Below, piece by piece: positions 47,701-60,799 of a DNA stretch of 64,000 nt. The first letter of the stretch is position 1; every line of letters starts with the position of its first letter. The notes below the pieces were generated by a model. The model saw only the letters and a program-made list of their open reading frames with translations, ran no database searches and had not been told where the DNA came from. Source of the stretch: Bisporella sp. PMI_857 (lineage: Eukaryota > Ascomycota > Leotiomycetes > Helotiales > Helotiaceae); the NCBI GenBank assembly GCA_021307315.1, contig JAJSPD010000021.1, forward strand, positions 372,001-436,000, in the 5' to 3' direction. The translations under genes and the position numbers were made by a program.

Positions 47701-47989
47701 AGCCATACTTCAAGATTTCCGGTTCTCCTTTTCGGTCGACTATAAATAAGTCATGGATTTCATTGCCCAAAATTACAGGCTGCTCGTGAATGGTCAAACT
47801 CGGCTGGCGAATTTCCTCTCTGCTACGTGACCTGTGTCTACGATGCTCATGGCGACGCTTTTTGTTACTTCGGTCTTGTCTGTCATCATGACCTCGCGAC
47901 TTTCTCTCTTCATGTAGAGCCAGCGCTGGTGCAAGTTGCTTTGGCTTGAAAGAGGCAAATTTGGGTACGGCTGGCTTCGATTCTGTCAT
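44739..47989 (-). CDS. nrde2: NRDE2-like nuclear RNA surveillance protein, apparent frameshift
   Basis: NRDE-2 proteins are nuclear factors with HAT/TPR-like helical repeats that bind the exosome helicase Mtr4/Mtl1 and are needed for nuclear RNAi or RNA surveillance. The gene has no introns in the best reading: about 1083 residues after one correction. The N-terminus has PKFASFKPKQL and an Arg/His/Ser-rich tract (SNKKRRHEHRRHRSRSRE), followed by SYKYKVPDFHRVGAGRILG. The main body, from DVDAWLALIDHQ, shows repeated helices such as ENIHSLILWKSYLDFKQTN and LRLYAAYGMIEYSKGN. The first frame ends at 47462 while the second is open from about 47516. The total of 3251 nt is one short of a codon multiple. 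A four-C run (47512-47515, G on the plus strand) is the natural place. A 59-nt intron with a weak GTTTTC donor is an alternative. Confidence 0.85.
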
Positions 47990-48424
47990 GTCTACAAAGC
48001 TTGACTATGACATCGAATTTCTCTGAGTAGCGTTGCATTCCAATTCACCACGTTACCTTTATAACCTTTCATAGTCCACAACCGCAGGTCTGAATCCTAA
48101 GATAGGTTTGAATGAAGTCGCCTTTCATGTTTAAGCTTTAATTTATTAGCTGACTGCATAGCCACAATAGCCTAGAATGGACTAGTTGTGGCTGGTAACA
48201 CCGACCCACTTGCCGATTGCAGTGGCAGGGGTTTCAACGGATTTTTTGGTGGGGCGAAAAGTCGGGAACTTAGATATTTTTTGTTGTCAAAATTATTTGA
48301 CCTTGAGTACCACCAAATTGACGGATTGAAAATCACCACAGCTTGTGGAACAGGCCATGGTCAGGACGCAAGTTGCTATAATTCTCGAAGCACGTTGAAC
48401 CCTGAGCTTGCGCTCGCGATCACA
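47990..48424. promoter_or_regulatory. Bidirectional promoter, NRDE2 and UTP10
   Basis: Only about 435 bases separate the two divergent start codons. Both promoters must lie here and may share elements. An open reading upstream of the UTP10 ATG from 48188 lacks family motifs, so I take the ATG at 48425 as the UTP10 start. Confidence 0.6.
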
Positions 48425-51400
48425 ATGGCCACCAATTTGGCAAGCCAGCTATCAGAGGTTGCCGCAAGATCTACAAATGCTTTAAATCTTAAGGCGCAAA
48501 AGGCGGCGCATTCCAAGTCTCTCCTCTTTGAACCGAGGGTAGCAGCATCTCAAAGTTTCGATACTATCTACACAATATGCCATGAAGGATTTCAAGAGTT
48601 ATGTCTGCTGGATGGCAGATTTTTGGATTACCAGCGAAGTCTATTCAGTCCCCAGAGCCAAGCTGAAGAACGGACTATGATGACTGTTACTGAGAATGCG
48701 AATCTAGATAAGCTGGTGGAAGCCTTCTTGGGCCTTGTAGGAGGAAGGCTACGATTAAATCCAGCTATAAAAGCCGTGGAATGGCTTATAAGGCGGTTCA
48801 GGTAAACGCGGAAATCCTCAAGGTCGAATAGAACAGAGGCCAGGCTAACAATTATAGAATTCATGAGTACAACACATCTTTTGTTATCACGACCTTTCTT
48901 CCTTATCATACACTTCCTATATTCGCGACACTTCTGTCAATACTTCCAGCAAACATTCCAGACTTCTACGGCAAATTTCTCCATGGGCATGTCCGAGCTC
49001 TAAGGCCGCCTACAAGAAGTGATATTGTCAAAGCTACGACTACAAACCCGGAGTTTGCCACAAATCTGAACATGTACGTGATTCGGATTAGTAAGGCCCG
49101 ACAACATTATCCTGCGTTGCTTGCATTCTGGGCTGGCATCATGACAGAGGCTATTAGTGGAATGCTTGATAAGGCTCGATCTGGGAGGAGAGGTGTTCAG
49201 CAACAGAATGAACAGGACGTTTTATTGAGGCTCATACCGACTCTAAACGATGGCCTAGCTCTGAGGAAGGTTCCTGATCTCCGGATTGGATGTTACATGC
49301 TGCTTACTGTCATATCTTCAAAAGGAATATTAGATGATAAACTACTCACAGCTATGATGGATGCTGTAGTTCATGGATGGACAACGGAAACAATATCACC
49401 TGCACTGGTCTGTTTGTCAGCACTAGCACAGCACAGAGGAACGAAAAAGCTTCCCAAGAAAGTCACGAAGGAATTGCTCAAAATACAAGATATATCTGGC
49501 CTCCTCGTTGAGCATTCAAAGCAACGAAGGGTTGATAAACTAGCTCATGGCTTTTGCCTCGCCTTAGTTGATCGATCTTTCAAACATGACGAGGTTTCTG
49601 GAATCCCAGTTGTGATGGCTATTCTAGAGAATCAACTTTTGAGCGAGGCCCAGACTGCCGCGGTATTTAAAGCATTGCTCGATGGTGCATGTCAGATCGG
49701 CGCGAGCCTTGACACCCATAAAAATTTGCGCCCATTACTTGGATCCTGCTTGGTGAGACTTGCACGGCTTTCGGGGCATTCTGGATTAGTAATTCAGAAG
49801 ATCCTAAATGAGACGGATGTGGACATAGACGAGCTCGAGATAAAATTGCATGTCTCGATTCGACCAATGGAGATAAAAGCTCTGTCTGATAAGATGGATG
49901 AAGACATCAAGGAGCAAGAAGCTCAAGTTGCAACCTTTTCGGAACTTTATAAGCAACTCCCAACACGATTGACTGGAGTATCCTCCTTTTTGTCCCATAA
50001 CCCTTCGCACATCTACTCCGATCTATGCCAGGCTTTTATCGCTTCTACCGCCAATGTCACAGATTTGGATCTATTTGATAATGCACCTATTTTAAGACGA
50101 GACTCTGCTTTAAAGGATACTCTCTACATCAGTTTTTATGCGAGAATGTGGTGCGGTCCATATCCTGTCCTAGCCCGTGCATCTGCGCTTCAGATGACAA
50201 CACGAGTCTTGTCTCAAAGCAAAGGTTATGTAGATTTACAAGCGATTATTCCTTATGCGATCGCTGGCTTAGGTGATGCTGCTGCGAAAGTTCGTAGTGC
50301 TGCTGCTGAGCTTCTCATTACAATAGAAAAGCTCTACCCAGCTGATCTAAAGAAGAAGGCAAATAGCCTCGAAATATGGGGGCTTCCCGAGCTTCATGGC
50401 AGTGGAGTTCAGACTGAGGCAATCAAAACAGATATCGTGGCTCGAGCACTGCGAGAAATGCTTCTACCAGGCTTAGAGGAGTGTGTCCTTGACGCGAAAC
50501 ATGTAGAGTCGATATTTCAAATGTCATTGAATGCGCCCCGACCGTCGGCCGTACCATCAATGGAGGAAAAAATGCGTCTCCCACAAACTGCTCGATTATC
50601 GATACTGTCATTCCTTGCTAGTTACATTATAAATACGCCTCTTTTCTCAGTCAAGCTGAGACTTTTGCATTCCCTTAACCAAGTGCGAAGCATTATTGGC
50701 ACAACAAGGACAAAATTTCTGCTTCCAGCTCTGCAGCATTGGGCATCATTGAAGGCAGCTGAAGCGTTGAAGCACTGCCAAGATGAGAATATCGAGAGAA
50801 GTGAGTTTGATGATCAGGCACTGCTCATTGTAGTAGCGAACGATGTGGGAGGTATGGACTTTTTGACCAGTATCATCAATGGCCAAATTGCAGCTGATCG
50901 CCCTGAATTTATGGAGGCGGCTTTCCGTCGGTTGCAAGTTATCTGGCCATCTTTGAAGGGTGAAATTCTTCTGAAATCCGCAGAGATTTTGTTAGATTTA
51001 TCACAAGTATCACCAAGTACTACGTCATACAATGCAGCAGTCTCAGAAGCTTCAGCTGATCTCCTTCGAGCATTGCCACTTTCAACTGAAATATTGCTGT
51101 CCTACCTGTCACAGCTGCCGACTGCAGCAGGAATGGCGGATAGTCCGCCTACCACAAAACGACGACGAACTAGCCACGGTGAGGTAGCTAGAGCTTCAAT
51201 ACAGGATCCATCTTTGCTCGCTAATACAATACGGAAGGTAACTTTTGTGCTTCAGCTTGTTGATAGCTCAAATCCTAGCACTCATCCGGAGATATTGAAG
51301 GATTTGTTCAATACCCTCGCCGAGCTGCAGCACTTCAAAGCTCAAGTTGCATCTGAGCTTGCATTTCTTCAACGTCTTTGCCTGGGAAGTCTCCTCGAGA

Positions 51401-53913
51401 TTCTGAAAGCCCATAAGTCAAACCGCAACCTTAAGTTAGATCGCTCGGCCGTTCGTGCGGATCTCTTGGTGGATTGTGTGCAGAAAACCGGAAGTCCGCA
51501 AGTTCAGAATGACGCCTTGCTTTTGATTGCCGCTCTAGCAGAGACCGCCCCCGAGCTTGTCCTCCATAGCGTAATGCCCATTTTCACCTTCATGGGAAGC
51601 TCAGTGTTGAGACAAAGCGATGAGTATTCTGCTCATGTGATCGACCAAACTATTCGCGAAGTCATACCCCCTCTTATTGCTTCCCTTAGAAAGGAAAGGG
51701 GTAACATCGTCACTGGCGCATCTGATCTACTCCTAAGCTTTGTAGCAGCATATGAGCATGTTCCACCTCACCGACGCAGAGGACTTTTGATTTCCTTAGT
51801 AGAGACTTTAGGTGCCGAGGACTTCTTGTTTGCACTTTTAGCTATGCTAGTTGATAAGTATGGCTTGAACGAAAATATCCGAGCCTTTTTAGTCGAATTA
51901 TCGGGTTCTTTCAGCGTGGAAGTACAACTCCAATCTATTGTTAAATATCTTGACTTGGTCAGCGATATTTTGAGACCCAAGCCGACATATTCAGCAGTGC
52001 TTCTGAACACCAATGAGGAAGACGTGAAAGATCCTCATGGATCTGCTCTGAACGAGCTGTTGCTTCTCCCTCATCTTCTATCGCAGAGGCGTCTCATCAG
52101 CCAGACCGCCAAAATACTCCTGCGTGATGATATGGATGCTGCAAGAGTTCGAGACATTTATTCTACTATGTTAGAAAGGGTTCTTGCTTTGGCAGAGACA
52201 GTAAACACTCACAAGCAATTACATGGTGCCTGTGGCGATGTTCTGGAGAGCTTACTCGGGTTACTTTCTACGAGCGAATTTGTCAAGGCAGTAGAAGGCT
52301 TAATTGAGAGACCAAATGAATCTCTGCGGCGCAAGATATTACGCTCTTTGGAAGTTCGTATTGATCAGGAGAACTCATCAGACTCTGCGTCAAGAACTGC
52401 AATGCTTGGCTTCCTGCCTCAACTCACAGCAATCATACGAGAATCTAAAGATTCTCTATACAAGCACACTGCCGTCGCTTGCGTAGATAAGATTTCAGAA
52501 AAATATGGCAAGAAAGATCTTGATGCTGTCACCGCGGCTGCGGAGATAATCGCAAGCAAAGATTGCTTGGGACAATCGGATGACCGTCTCCGAGTCATGG
52601 CATTGTTGTGCTTGGCGTCTCTCGTTGAGATTTTGAGAGAAGGCATTGTTTCGGTACTCCCTATTGCAATTCCAAAAGCTTTGGAGTATATTCAAGCAAG
52701 CTTAAGAGACGAGCCAGAATCTCAAAAGCTGCACAACGCAGGATATGCGTTCATGAGCTCGCTAGTACATCACCTACCTTATATGGTATCAGGAGCCTAT
52801 CTGGACAAACTTCTTACTATATCTATTTCTTCCGCTGAAGCTGATCTTGGTGATGAGGCAGATGCTAGTAGAGAGCAGTGCCTTCAACTCGCAGCTCGGC
52901 AGATCGATGCCAAGAACATGTTTATTACGCTAGAAAGGAACTGGGAGGCGGCTTTCTCAGGAGGAACTATGGTAAGCATATCTCTAACTATGACCAATTC
53001 TGTAGACTGATCGGATTAGGCTGTTGGCGAATATCTCAATGTTCTTAGCACTGCTATTGATAAACATCCTAAAAGTGTTGTCACGAAATATTCATCTGTT
53101 CTCTCAAAGATTTTCCAGAATGCCTTTGACATCCGTAGGAAATGGGCAATAGCGCCCGAGGATGCATTCGACACTGACTCACTGGCTGATATCGAAGAAA
53201 TGGTGAACGAAGTTGCAATAAAAATGATATACAAGTTCAACGACACAACTTTCAGGCCAATATTCTCCAGCCTAGTAGATTGGGCATCGAATACTTGGGA
53301 TGGTACCGAGCGCAACCTACGCCTTCAAAGCATATACGGATTCATGGTTATTTTCTTCGATAACCTCAAGTCAATAGTTACAAGTTACGCTACATATCTG
53401 CTTGATAATTCTGTCAACGTTCTGAAGACAGTCAACCTGAAAGACGCACAATCCATGGAACTGTGGTCCAGAGTTCTTCAAACCCTGAAAAAATGCTTCG
53501 AGCATGACCAGGACGATTTCTGGCAGTCTCCTTCCCACTTTAGTGTGATCGCACCTGTTCTGTGTGAGCAGTTTACTCATGCCTCGAGTTTGCCATTAAT
53601 AGAAGACCTTGTGCCAGCAATGGTCGAACTTGCCGCTGCCGCAGACTCGGCAGAACATCACAAGGAGCTCAATCAAACAATTCTCAAGCATATGCGATCA
53701 GAGGCAGCTAGTATCAGACTGGCGGCAATCCAGTGTGAGCAAGCGTTGACTGACAGGCTTGGAGAAGAATGGCTGTCTATGTTGCCAGAGATGTTGCCAT
53801 TCATCAGTGAATTACAAGAGGATGACGATGATGCGGTAGAGAAGGAGACTCATAAGTGGATTGTGAAGATTGAAGGCGTCCTAGGGGAGAGTCTGGATTC
53901 TATGCTGCAATAA
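48425..53913 (+). CDS. UTP10: U3 snoRNP/SSU processome protein Utp10
   Basis: Nucleolar HEAT-repeat protein of the t-UTP subcomplex, required for early 18S pre-rRNA processing and rDNA transcription (HEATR1 in animals). Exons 48425-48801, 48858-52971 and 53020-53913 give 1794 residues, matching the family. The start MATNLASQLSEVAARSTNAL with KAQKAAHSKSLLFEP is the typical N-terminus. The body is all helical HEAT-type repeats, with an N-terminal U3 snoRNP10 domain (LRIGCYMLLTVISSKG region) and the conserved BP28 C-terminal region with IYKFNDTTFRPIFSSLVDWA and a final acidic stretch (LQEDDDDAVEKE). For the second intron the phase demands the acceptor GATTAG at 53019; an earlier GTAG leads to a stop. 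It is transcribed away from NRDE2 and just ahead of RDH54. Confidence 0.96.
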
Positions 53914-54221
53914 TGTAGCTAGAGGGTGTGATTTTAAATGACTAAATTTGTATATGAAATTTACCCAATTAGAGCATAAATCATTCCATATTTGTAAACT
54001 TGGGACAGGTATAGCTAGTTCACTTCGGCATACCTTGACACTTTCCGTGTGTCGTTACGATTTTCTACTTCATTATTATTTACTAGTAGGCAACACTCAA
54101 TTGATAAACTCTTGGAAGTGGCTGAGAGTGATGCCGAGTCACGTGTTACCGCGACGCGCTTGATAATCTCAACTGAGCGCGACTTTTGGCGTTGGTCAAA
54201 TTCTACACCTCATCGCGCAAT
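53914..54221. promoter_or_regulatory. UTP10-RDH54 intergenic region
   Basis: About 308 bases between tandem genes, carrying the UTP10 3' end and the RDH54 promoter. Nothing else is recognisable; the sequence GAGTCACGTG near 54135 contains a CACGTG E-box and could be regulatory. Confidence 0.4.
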
Positions 54222-57101
54222 ATGTTTAAGCCTTTTAAGCCACCAGCAAAAGTAGCACAAGAGCAGACTTCTGGTGAATTGACAATAATCCCAGAATCTG
54301 ACTCAGATGATGAGATTCAGCGACGTCCTTACAAAAAACGGAAGCTGCTGGTCCATGTCGTTGAAGAAAGTCCTGTAAAGACAAGCCGGATCGTGTCGTC
54401 AGCTGTCTCTGCTCTTAGAAAGCCTTTACTTGCTGTAAAAAATCCCAGCGAAGCGAAGCCTGCCGATGCAGTTACTAGTGATGCACCAGAAGGATATTAC
54501 AGGGTCTTATGGTAATGTTTACGACACAGTAGTGCCTCCGCAGAAGTTGCTAACGATAGCAATAGGCGCAAGTTTACGGCGAAGAAACATAAAACGTGGG
54601 ATGGAGATGGATTACTCTCAGTGTATGGCGGCTATGCACGACTACAGGATATTTCGGGAAGGGAAATGGGAAGATCTATGTTCAAGAATCAACTTCTACC
54701 TGGAAGTACATTAAGCGTAGGAGGCAAAGACGTTGAGATTGACTCGATCATAAGCAAAGAAGACTTCCTCGCAGGTCGGCCTTTTATCGATAACGGATTG
54801 CAGAATTCAGCGAGCTCAGAAATCAAAGTTAATGCCATGCCAAAAGTTCCCGTGCAAGAGGTCAGCCTACCAGCGAGCAAAGACAAGCCACTGTTCAGCA
54901 AAGCGAAGGAAGAAGGCCAAAAATCTTCTGGAATACCTGCTAAAAGTTTTTATGGCGTTAGCACGCAAAAAGGTGATGCTATGAGAGCTCATTTCAAGAA
55001 TCCCTTACTCTCCAACCCAACAGTTTCGCAGAGTAAGGATGGAGCGCCGATTCCTCGACACGACCCAACTGCCCCTGGAGCTCTGGTTATGACTAGACCA
55101 AAGGACTGTCCCAAGGGTAAGCAGATTGTGGATGTTGTGTTGGACCCATTCGTAGGGCAGCATCTTCGAGAGCACCAACGTGAAGGCGTCAAATTCTTGT
55201 ATGAATGTGTCATGGGAATGCGTGATTTCAACGGCCAAGGCGCTCTTTTAGCGGATGAAATGGGATTGGGCAAAACCTTGCAGACCATTGCTCTGATCTG
55301 GACACTGCTGAAACAGAACCCTATTCATGGGTCTGACGGTGTGATCAAGAAAGCTCTGATTGTCTGTCCCGTGACTCTGATTGTCAACTGGAAGAAGGAG
55401 TTTAAGAAGTGGCTAGGGAATGAGCGGGTCGGTGTTTTCGTAGCGGATGGAAACAAAAATATCAGGCTCACAGACTTTACCCATGGGAGAAGTTATAATG
55501 TAATGATTATTGGGTACGAAAAGCTACGAACGGTGCAGGATGAGTTGAAGAAAGGAGCTGGAATCGATATTGTCATAGCTGACGAAGGTCATCGGCTTAA
55601 GACTGCTCAGAACAAATCCGCCCAGGCTATTCGTGCTCTCAACACAGAGAGGAGGATCATCTTATCAGGGACACCCCTTCAAAACGATCTCTCTGAGTTC
55701 TTTGTCATGGTCGATTTTATAAATCCAGGTATGCTCGGGACATATAATAGTTTCAAGAAGGAATTCGAAACTCCCATCCTGAAGAGCAGACAGCCAGGTG
55801 CATCAAAAAGTGATATAGAGAAAGGGAGTGCAAGCGAACAGGAATTATCGTCCATCACAAAGCAGTTCATCTTACGTCGAACATCCGAGATTCTTTCCAA
55901 GTATTTGCCTCCCAAAACTGAATATATATTATTCTGTAAACCGACTCAGGCGCAAGCTCAAGTATATCAGCATGTCTTAGGATCTCCTACATTCGACAGA
56001 GTTGTTGGGAGTACAGAAGCTTCACTACAATTGATTACCATTCTCAAGAAAGTTTGCAATTCCCCGAGCTTATTAGTTAAGAAGGATCAAACTACAGCTA
56101 CAAATCCGAACGTTGCCGAGCTTCTGGAAGTAATACCGACCGAACTCCTGCAAAAACGACCATTAATAGCAAGTAGCAAATTCAGGGTATTGGATCGAAT
56201 GTTGAGACAGCTCTCCAGTACTACTGCTGAGAAAGTTGTCGTCGTTTCCAATTATACCTCTACTCTAGACATAGTGGGACAGCACTTGACCGCTCTTGGT
56301 TTGCCATTTCTCCGCCTTGACGGTAGCACTCCATCCGGCAAACGCCAAGACCTGGTTGATTTGTTCAATAAAACGCCAGCCTCTAAAATCTTTGCTTTTC
56401 TGCTCTCTGCAAAGTCTGGTGGGGCTGGAATCAATTTAATTGGCGCTTCACGTTTGATTCTTTTCGATGTCGACTGGAACCCGGCTACTGATCTGCAAGC
56501 CATGGCACGTATTCATCGAGATGGACAGAAGCGACCTGTAAAGATCTACAGACTCCTGATGGCTGGAGGTATGGATGAGAAGATATATCAACGACAAGTA
56601 ACTAAAACAGGATTAGCGGATAGTGTCGTTGACGGAAAAAAGAACGAGGCGAGCTTCTCTGCAGCAGAGTTACGAGATCTGTTCAGACTCGACTTGGAGG
56701 ATGGGTGTCAAACACATGAGCTACTTGGGTGTGGTTGCAAAGGCTATGGTGTTGAAACCCCCGGCCTGAATTCCGTTCTTTTGGCTGAAGCTTCAGATCA
56801 AAGTAGTGACGATGACGACGATGATCTCCCTCTCGTTCCAGCAACAAAAGAGAACATTGCTGCAATCGAGAAGAAAATTGCTGTAACGAGAGAGAAACAG
56901 AGGAAGTCTAAGGGGGAGATGCAGGCATTAATGCGATATGTCCACATAGACACATCAGTTTTTATGGGGGAGACTAATGATGTCTTTGGCTTCGAGAATG
57001 ACGAGGTTTCGCGAGTAAAAGATATTCTTGACGACCAAGTTCTGATACAAGTTTTGAAGGATGAGAGATGCAAAGTAGGTTATGTTTTCGCAAAGAAATA
57101 A
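54222..57101 (+). CDS. RDH54: Rad54-family DNA translocase Rdh54 (Tid1/RAD54B)
   Basis: Swi2/Snf2 double-stranded DNA translocase acting with Rad51/Dmc1 in homologous recombination, in the nucleus. Exons 54222-54511 and 54566-57101 give 941 residues. The N-terminus MFKPFKPPAK is characteristic of the family's disordered Rad51-interacting end. Then come the RDH54 N-domain (KKHKTWDGDGLLSVYGGYA), motif I DEMGLGKTLQTIALIW, motif II DEGH in DIVIADEGHRLK, motif III ILSGTPLQND, LRRTSEILSKYLPPK, motif V KSGGAGINLIGASRLILFD and motif VI ARIHRDGQKRPVKIYRL. The C-terminus has an acidic DDDDDDL patch. All helicase motifs are complete. It follows UTP10 by 308 bases on the same strand. Confidence 0.96.
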
Positions 57102-57957
57102 TGAGAAGGGGTCACGGATTATGGGATACATTTCACGGCGTTCAGAAGCTGGCCTGTTATCATGAGTATGACTTGCATGGGAGGCGCTATGGGATAGAAT
57201 TTGCAATTAGCTTAGCTATAAGTGAAGATATCTTCTCGGTAGAGCTTTGAGACATTGCATTGTACTATCGTCAAGACACCGATAGGAGCCGATCAAAAGT
57301 TGAAGTCTCAGCCAATTCGAGTCTGTGAAAAGATTCTTGTGGGTTTGTTGCATGTCTGGGAAGATGTTTAATGTTTCATGGGATAGTTTGTCCATTGGAA
57401 TATCTAATGCTACAACTTTGGCTGTGGGGAAATATACCTACTGTATGTATGTATATACGTATGTATGTAGGTCGCACCCAATTTTTAGCATCGAGGAATC
57501 CTCCATCCCTCAGCCTCGCTGCAAGGCTACACAGCCCGGTAACAAAAATAAATTAAGCTTAAATAAGCGCGGCTGGGGACTTGGAGATGAACTTAGTTCT
57601 TGTAGAATACTTTCCTTTGCCTCTTGAACATTAATATGAAAGATTAAAAACATACTTATGCTACTGTAATACTCTTCAATTTTGCTCGCGTTTTCATAAA
57701 TGACGAAATACTTGTCCGATCAGAAATCATGTTACCACTGCAACATACCGTAGCCACGCGCTCAAGCCTCACCGTTCCTCCTCAAAGTCGCTTAGCGGGC
57801 GCGGCTTGGCGGTGAAGCCAGATCCCTGCCACATTATTGACAGATCTCGCTTTTGGAACCAGCTGTCTTTATAAAAGAAATCCCCCACCTGCCATTCCAT
57901 TCATTGCCTCCCCCCCAGCAAACACATACTGGCAGAAGGCAACTTGCTGTATTCAAG
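57102..57957. promoter_or_regulatory. RDH54-SEC63 intergenic region
   Basis: No gene is supported. A GTATGTAT-type microsatellite lies at about 57443-57470. The last 100 bases hold short C runs and the SEC63 leader. Confidence 0.5.
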
Positions 57958-60314
57958 ATGAGCAGCGAGTACTCTTATGACGAGCAGGTAATTTCCTTCC
58001 CTTGATCCTTCAAAAAAATACAGAGCCTCCCATCTAACAACTGCGTTACAGGGGCAATTCTTCCCCTTCTTCGTCGTTACTATAGTTGGGATAGTCACTC
58101 TTCCCTTAACATACAGCATCCTCAAGCCCAACTCAGATCCTGGTGCGACGGCACCTAGAGTAAAAAGCAGCTTCAGACCCGAACATGCAGATCTCATCGA
58201 TGGCCAGAGGAAGGCGCAGAAGCGGCGGGAGAGGAAGTTGAAGCGCATAATCACTGTGATCGCAGGATGGGCGATTATGGTGTTCATGGTCTATTTGATC
58301 AAAGTTACTGCGCGATCAGTTAACAAAATATGGAACCCATATGATATTCTAGCTATCTCAGATGTATGTGTTTCTGTTTTGCTACAAGAACCATAACTGA
58401 TATGAAATAGTCTTCGTCGGAGAGGCAGATCAAGAAGAGATACAGAGACTTGTCGTTGAAACACCACCCAGATAAGAGGAAGCCAGATCCTTCGAAGAAT
58501 GAGACTATGGAGACGATCAACGAGTATTTCGCTGAGTTAACGAAAGCTTATAAGGCGTTGACGGATGAGGATATACGGAATAATTACATTCAGTATGGGC
58601 ATCCTGACGGCAAGCAGAGCTTCAGTATCGGAATCGCGTTACCAAAATTTATTGGTACGTCCCGTCTGTAGGCGTATCATGTTTACGATGCTAACAAATT
58701 AGTGACCGACGGAAATGGAAAATATGTCATTCTTGTCTATGCAGTCTTGCTGGGGGTCGTATTGCCATATTTAGTTGGCACCTGGTGGTATGGTACGCAA
58801 CGGATGTCCAGAGAGAAGATCCTGATCGAGTCTGCCAACAATCTTTTCCGAGAATATGACGAAGATATTACACAGGGTGGCATTATTACAGCACTTAGTA
58901 TTGGCACTGAATTTCAGCACACTCTGAAAGGAGAGAAAGCTGAATCCAACCTTGGCAAGCTAGAATCGAGGGTTCTTGCAGAGAGCAAAACGTCTAGTTT
59001 AGCTGGAGGACTATCAGCCAAAGACCGGCAAGATCTCCAAGATTTGGAGGGAGTTCGGCGGAAGACACTTGCACTGCTCTGGACATATCTTGGACGTGTC
59101 GAATTGGATGATACTAGTCTGAACAAGTCCAAGGTTGAGGTCGCACCAATTGCACATGCGCTTAACAACGCTTTCACGGCTATAAGCTTAGCTTATGGAA
59201 CTACTGCGCCTATACTCGCATCCTTCTTCACATCGCAGAACCTGATCCAAGCGGTGCCTCCCGGGGCATCACCTCTGCTACAGCTCCCTTATTTCACCCA
59301 AGACATAGCACAGGCAATTGAGGGAGTAGGCTCAAGAGCCCATCTAACACTTCAGCAATATATGTCGCTACCCGCAGCATATAGAAAAAAGATTACCGTT
59401 GGGAAAGGCCTTTTGACAGAAGAGCAGTATCAGACTGCGGTGAATGTCGCTCTTCAACTACCACGGTTCCAAGTTGAGAAAGCATTTTTTAAAGTCACCG
59501 GCGAGAAATACATCACAGTAAGTGCAATACAAACCGCTTATCAGACCTTTATTATACTATTTTCCAAGGCAAAAATTTGACTATTGATGTAGCCCTCCTC
59601 TTTGGTATCTCTGGTCATCAAAGGCCGAATCATACCTCCTGGATCAGAAAACGTCCCAGAAGTTAAGCCAGCTGACCTCGATGATGTGGACGCGGCCGAA
59701 GATGATCTGGACGCACTACGCGGCAAAGCAGAAGACAAGATCCAACAACCACCACTCGCCCATGCCCCTTTCTTTCCACGAGATTACAGCCCTAGATGGC
59801 ACGTGTTCCTCACTGACTCCAAGCAAGGCAAAATTGCCGTTCCTCCTTTCACATTCACCACATTTGACAAGCCTATTTACGATAAATCTGGAAAGCCCAC
59901 TTTCAACATGCAAACACTAAAAGCGCAATTTCAAGCTCCACCGCAAGATGGGCAGTACACTTTTGTCCTGCATCTTGTTTGCGATTCCTATGTGGGATTT
60001 GATACGAAGATGGAGGTTACCTTGACAGTTTCTGACGCAAGTGCGGCGGTGGAAATTGAGGCTGAGGATGATATCAGTGAGCCTGATGAGGGTATGTCTC
60101 CCCCTTCTCGTCTCATCTTCCTAAATACAGAACTAACGCGCCTCTAGATTCCATAGCCGGCCAAATGAGCATGCTAAAGAACGGGGGTGTGCCACCACCC
60201 CGGAAGAAGAAAGTTCAAAACCAAGATGATTCCAGTGACGAGGAGAGCGACACCGATGGCGAAGTCGTCGATGATGATACTTCCGAGACGGATACAGATA
60301 CCGATGAAGAGTGA
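57958..60314 (+). CDS. SEC63: ER translocation subunit Sec63 (J-domain)
   Basis: Membrane protein of the endoplasmic reticulum that recruits the Hsp70 BiP/Kar2 to the Sec61 channel for post-translational import. Exons 57958-57987, 58052-58363, 58411-58654, 58703-59517, 59593-60091 and 60148-60314 give 688 residues. Three membrane segments are visible: FFPFFVVTIVGIVTLPLTYS, IITVIAGWAIMVFMVYL, and VILVYAVLLGVVLPYLVGTW. Between the second and third lies the luminal J-domain with the essential HPD in LKHHPDKRKPDP. Two Brl/Sec63 regions follow; the last exons supply the FN3-like core (SPRWHVFLTDSKQGK, VCDSYVGFD). The C-terminal tail is Asp/Glu/Ser/Thr-rich (SDEESDTDGEV), typical of the Sec62-binding acidic tail. 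Its first exon codes for only ten residues. Confidence 0.96.
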
Positions 60315-60799
60315 TCTCGCATACTACCTATCCAAGTCTTAGTTGTAGTTGGGGTGGGATTGTAAAATTAGTATGCATTGAAGGACGGCGTTATATACAC
60401 TTTTTGGCAGATGGAGCAGTCAGTTTTGTGCAAGATGCAAAATATGGCTGAGCGGGCGTAGAGTGATAACTTTTAAGAATTAAAATTTCTTCTACATATT
60501 CCCCTCTGGTCTGCTTACCACTGCCATCATCAGTGCGTTTTGAAAGATTGGTGAACAATGGAGGTGCATGCTTGCTCTATAAAATCACCACCCATAACCG
60601 CAAGCTGACCCTTTCGTCAAGAAGCACCCCCTCCCCTCTTTTAGTCCCATGGGCTTTCTTAAGAAGAACATGTTAAGCATATGGGACGTCGATAAAGTGG
60701 AGAATGCAGTCAAGTGTATCTAAGGATCCTGAACCTAGTGCTTCATTTTAGATACCCTCGCATAAAATGCGCCATACTCCATGGCTAATATACAATATC
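60315..60799. other. Convergent intergenic region
   Basis: 3' regions of SEC63 (plus) and the DENN/LCHN-type gene (minus). No further feature seen. Confidence 0.5.
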
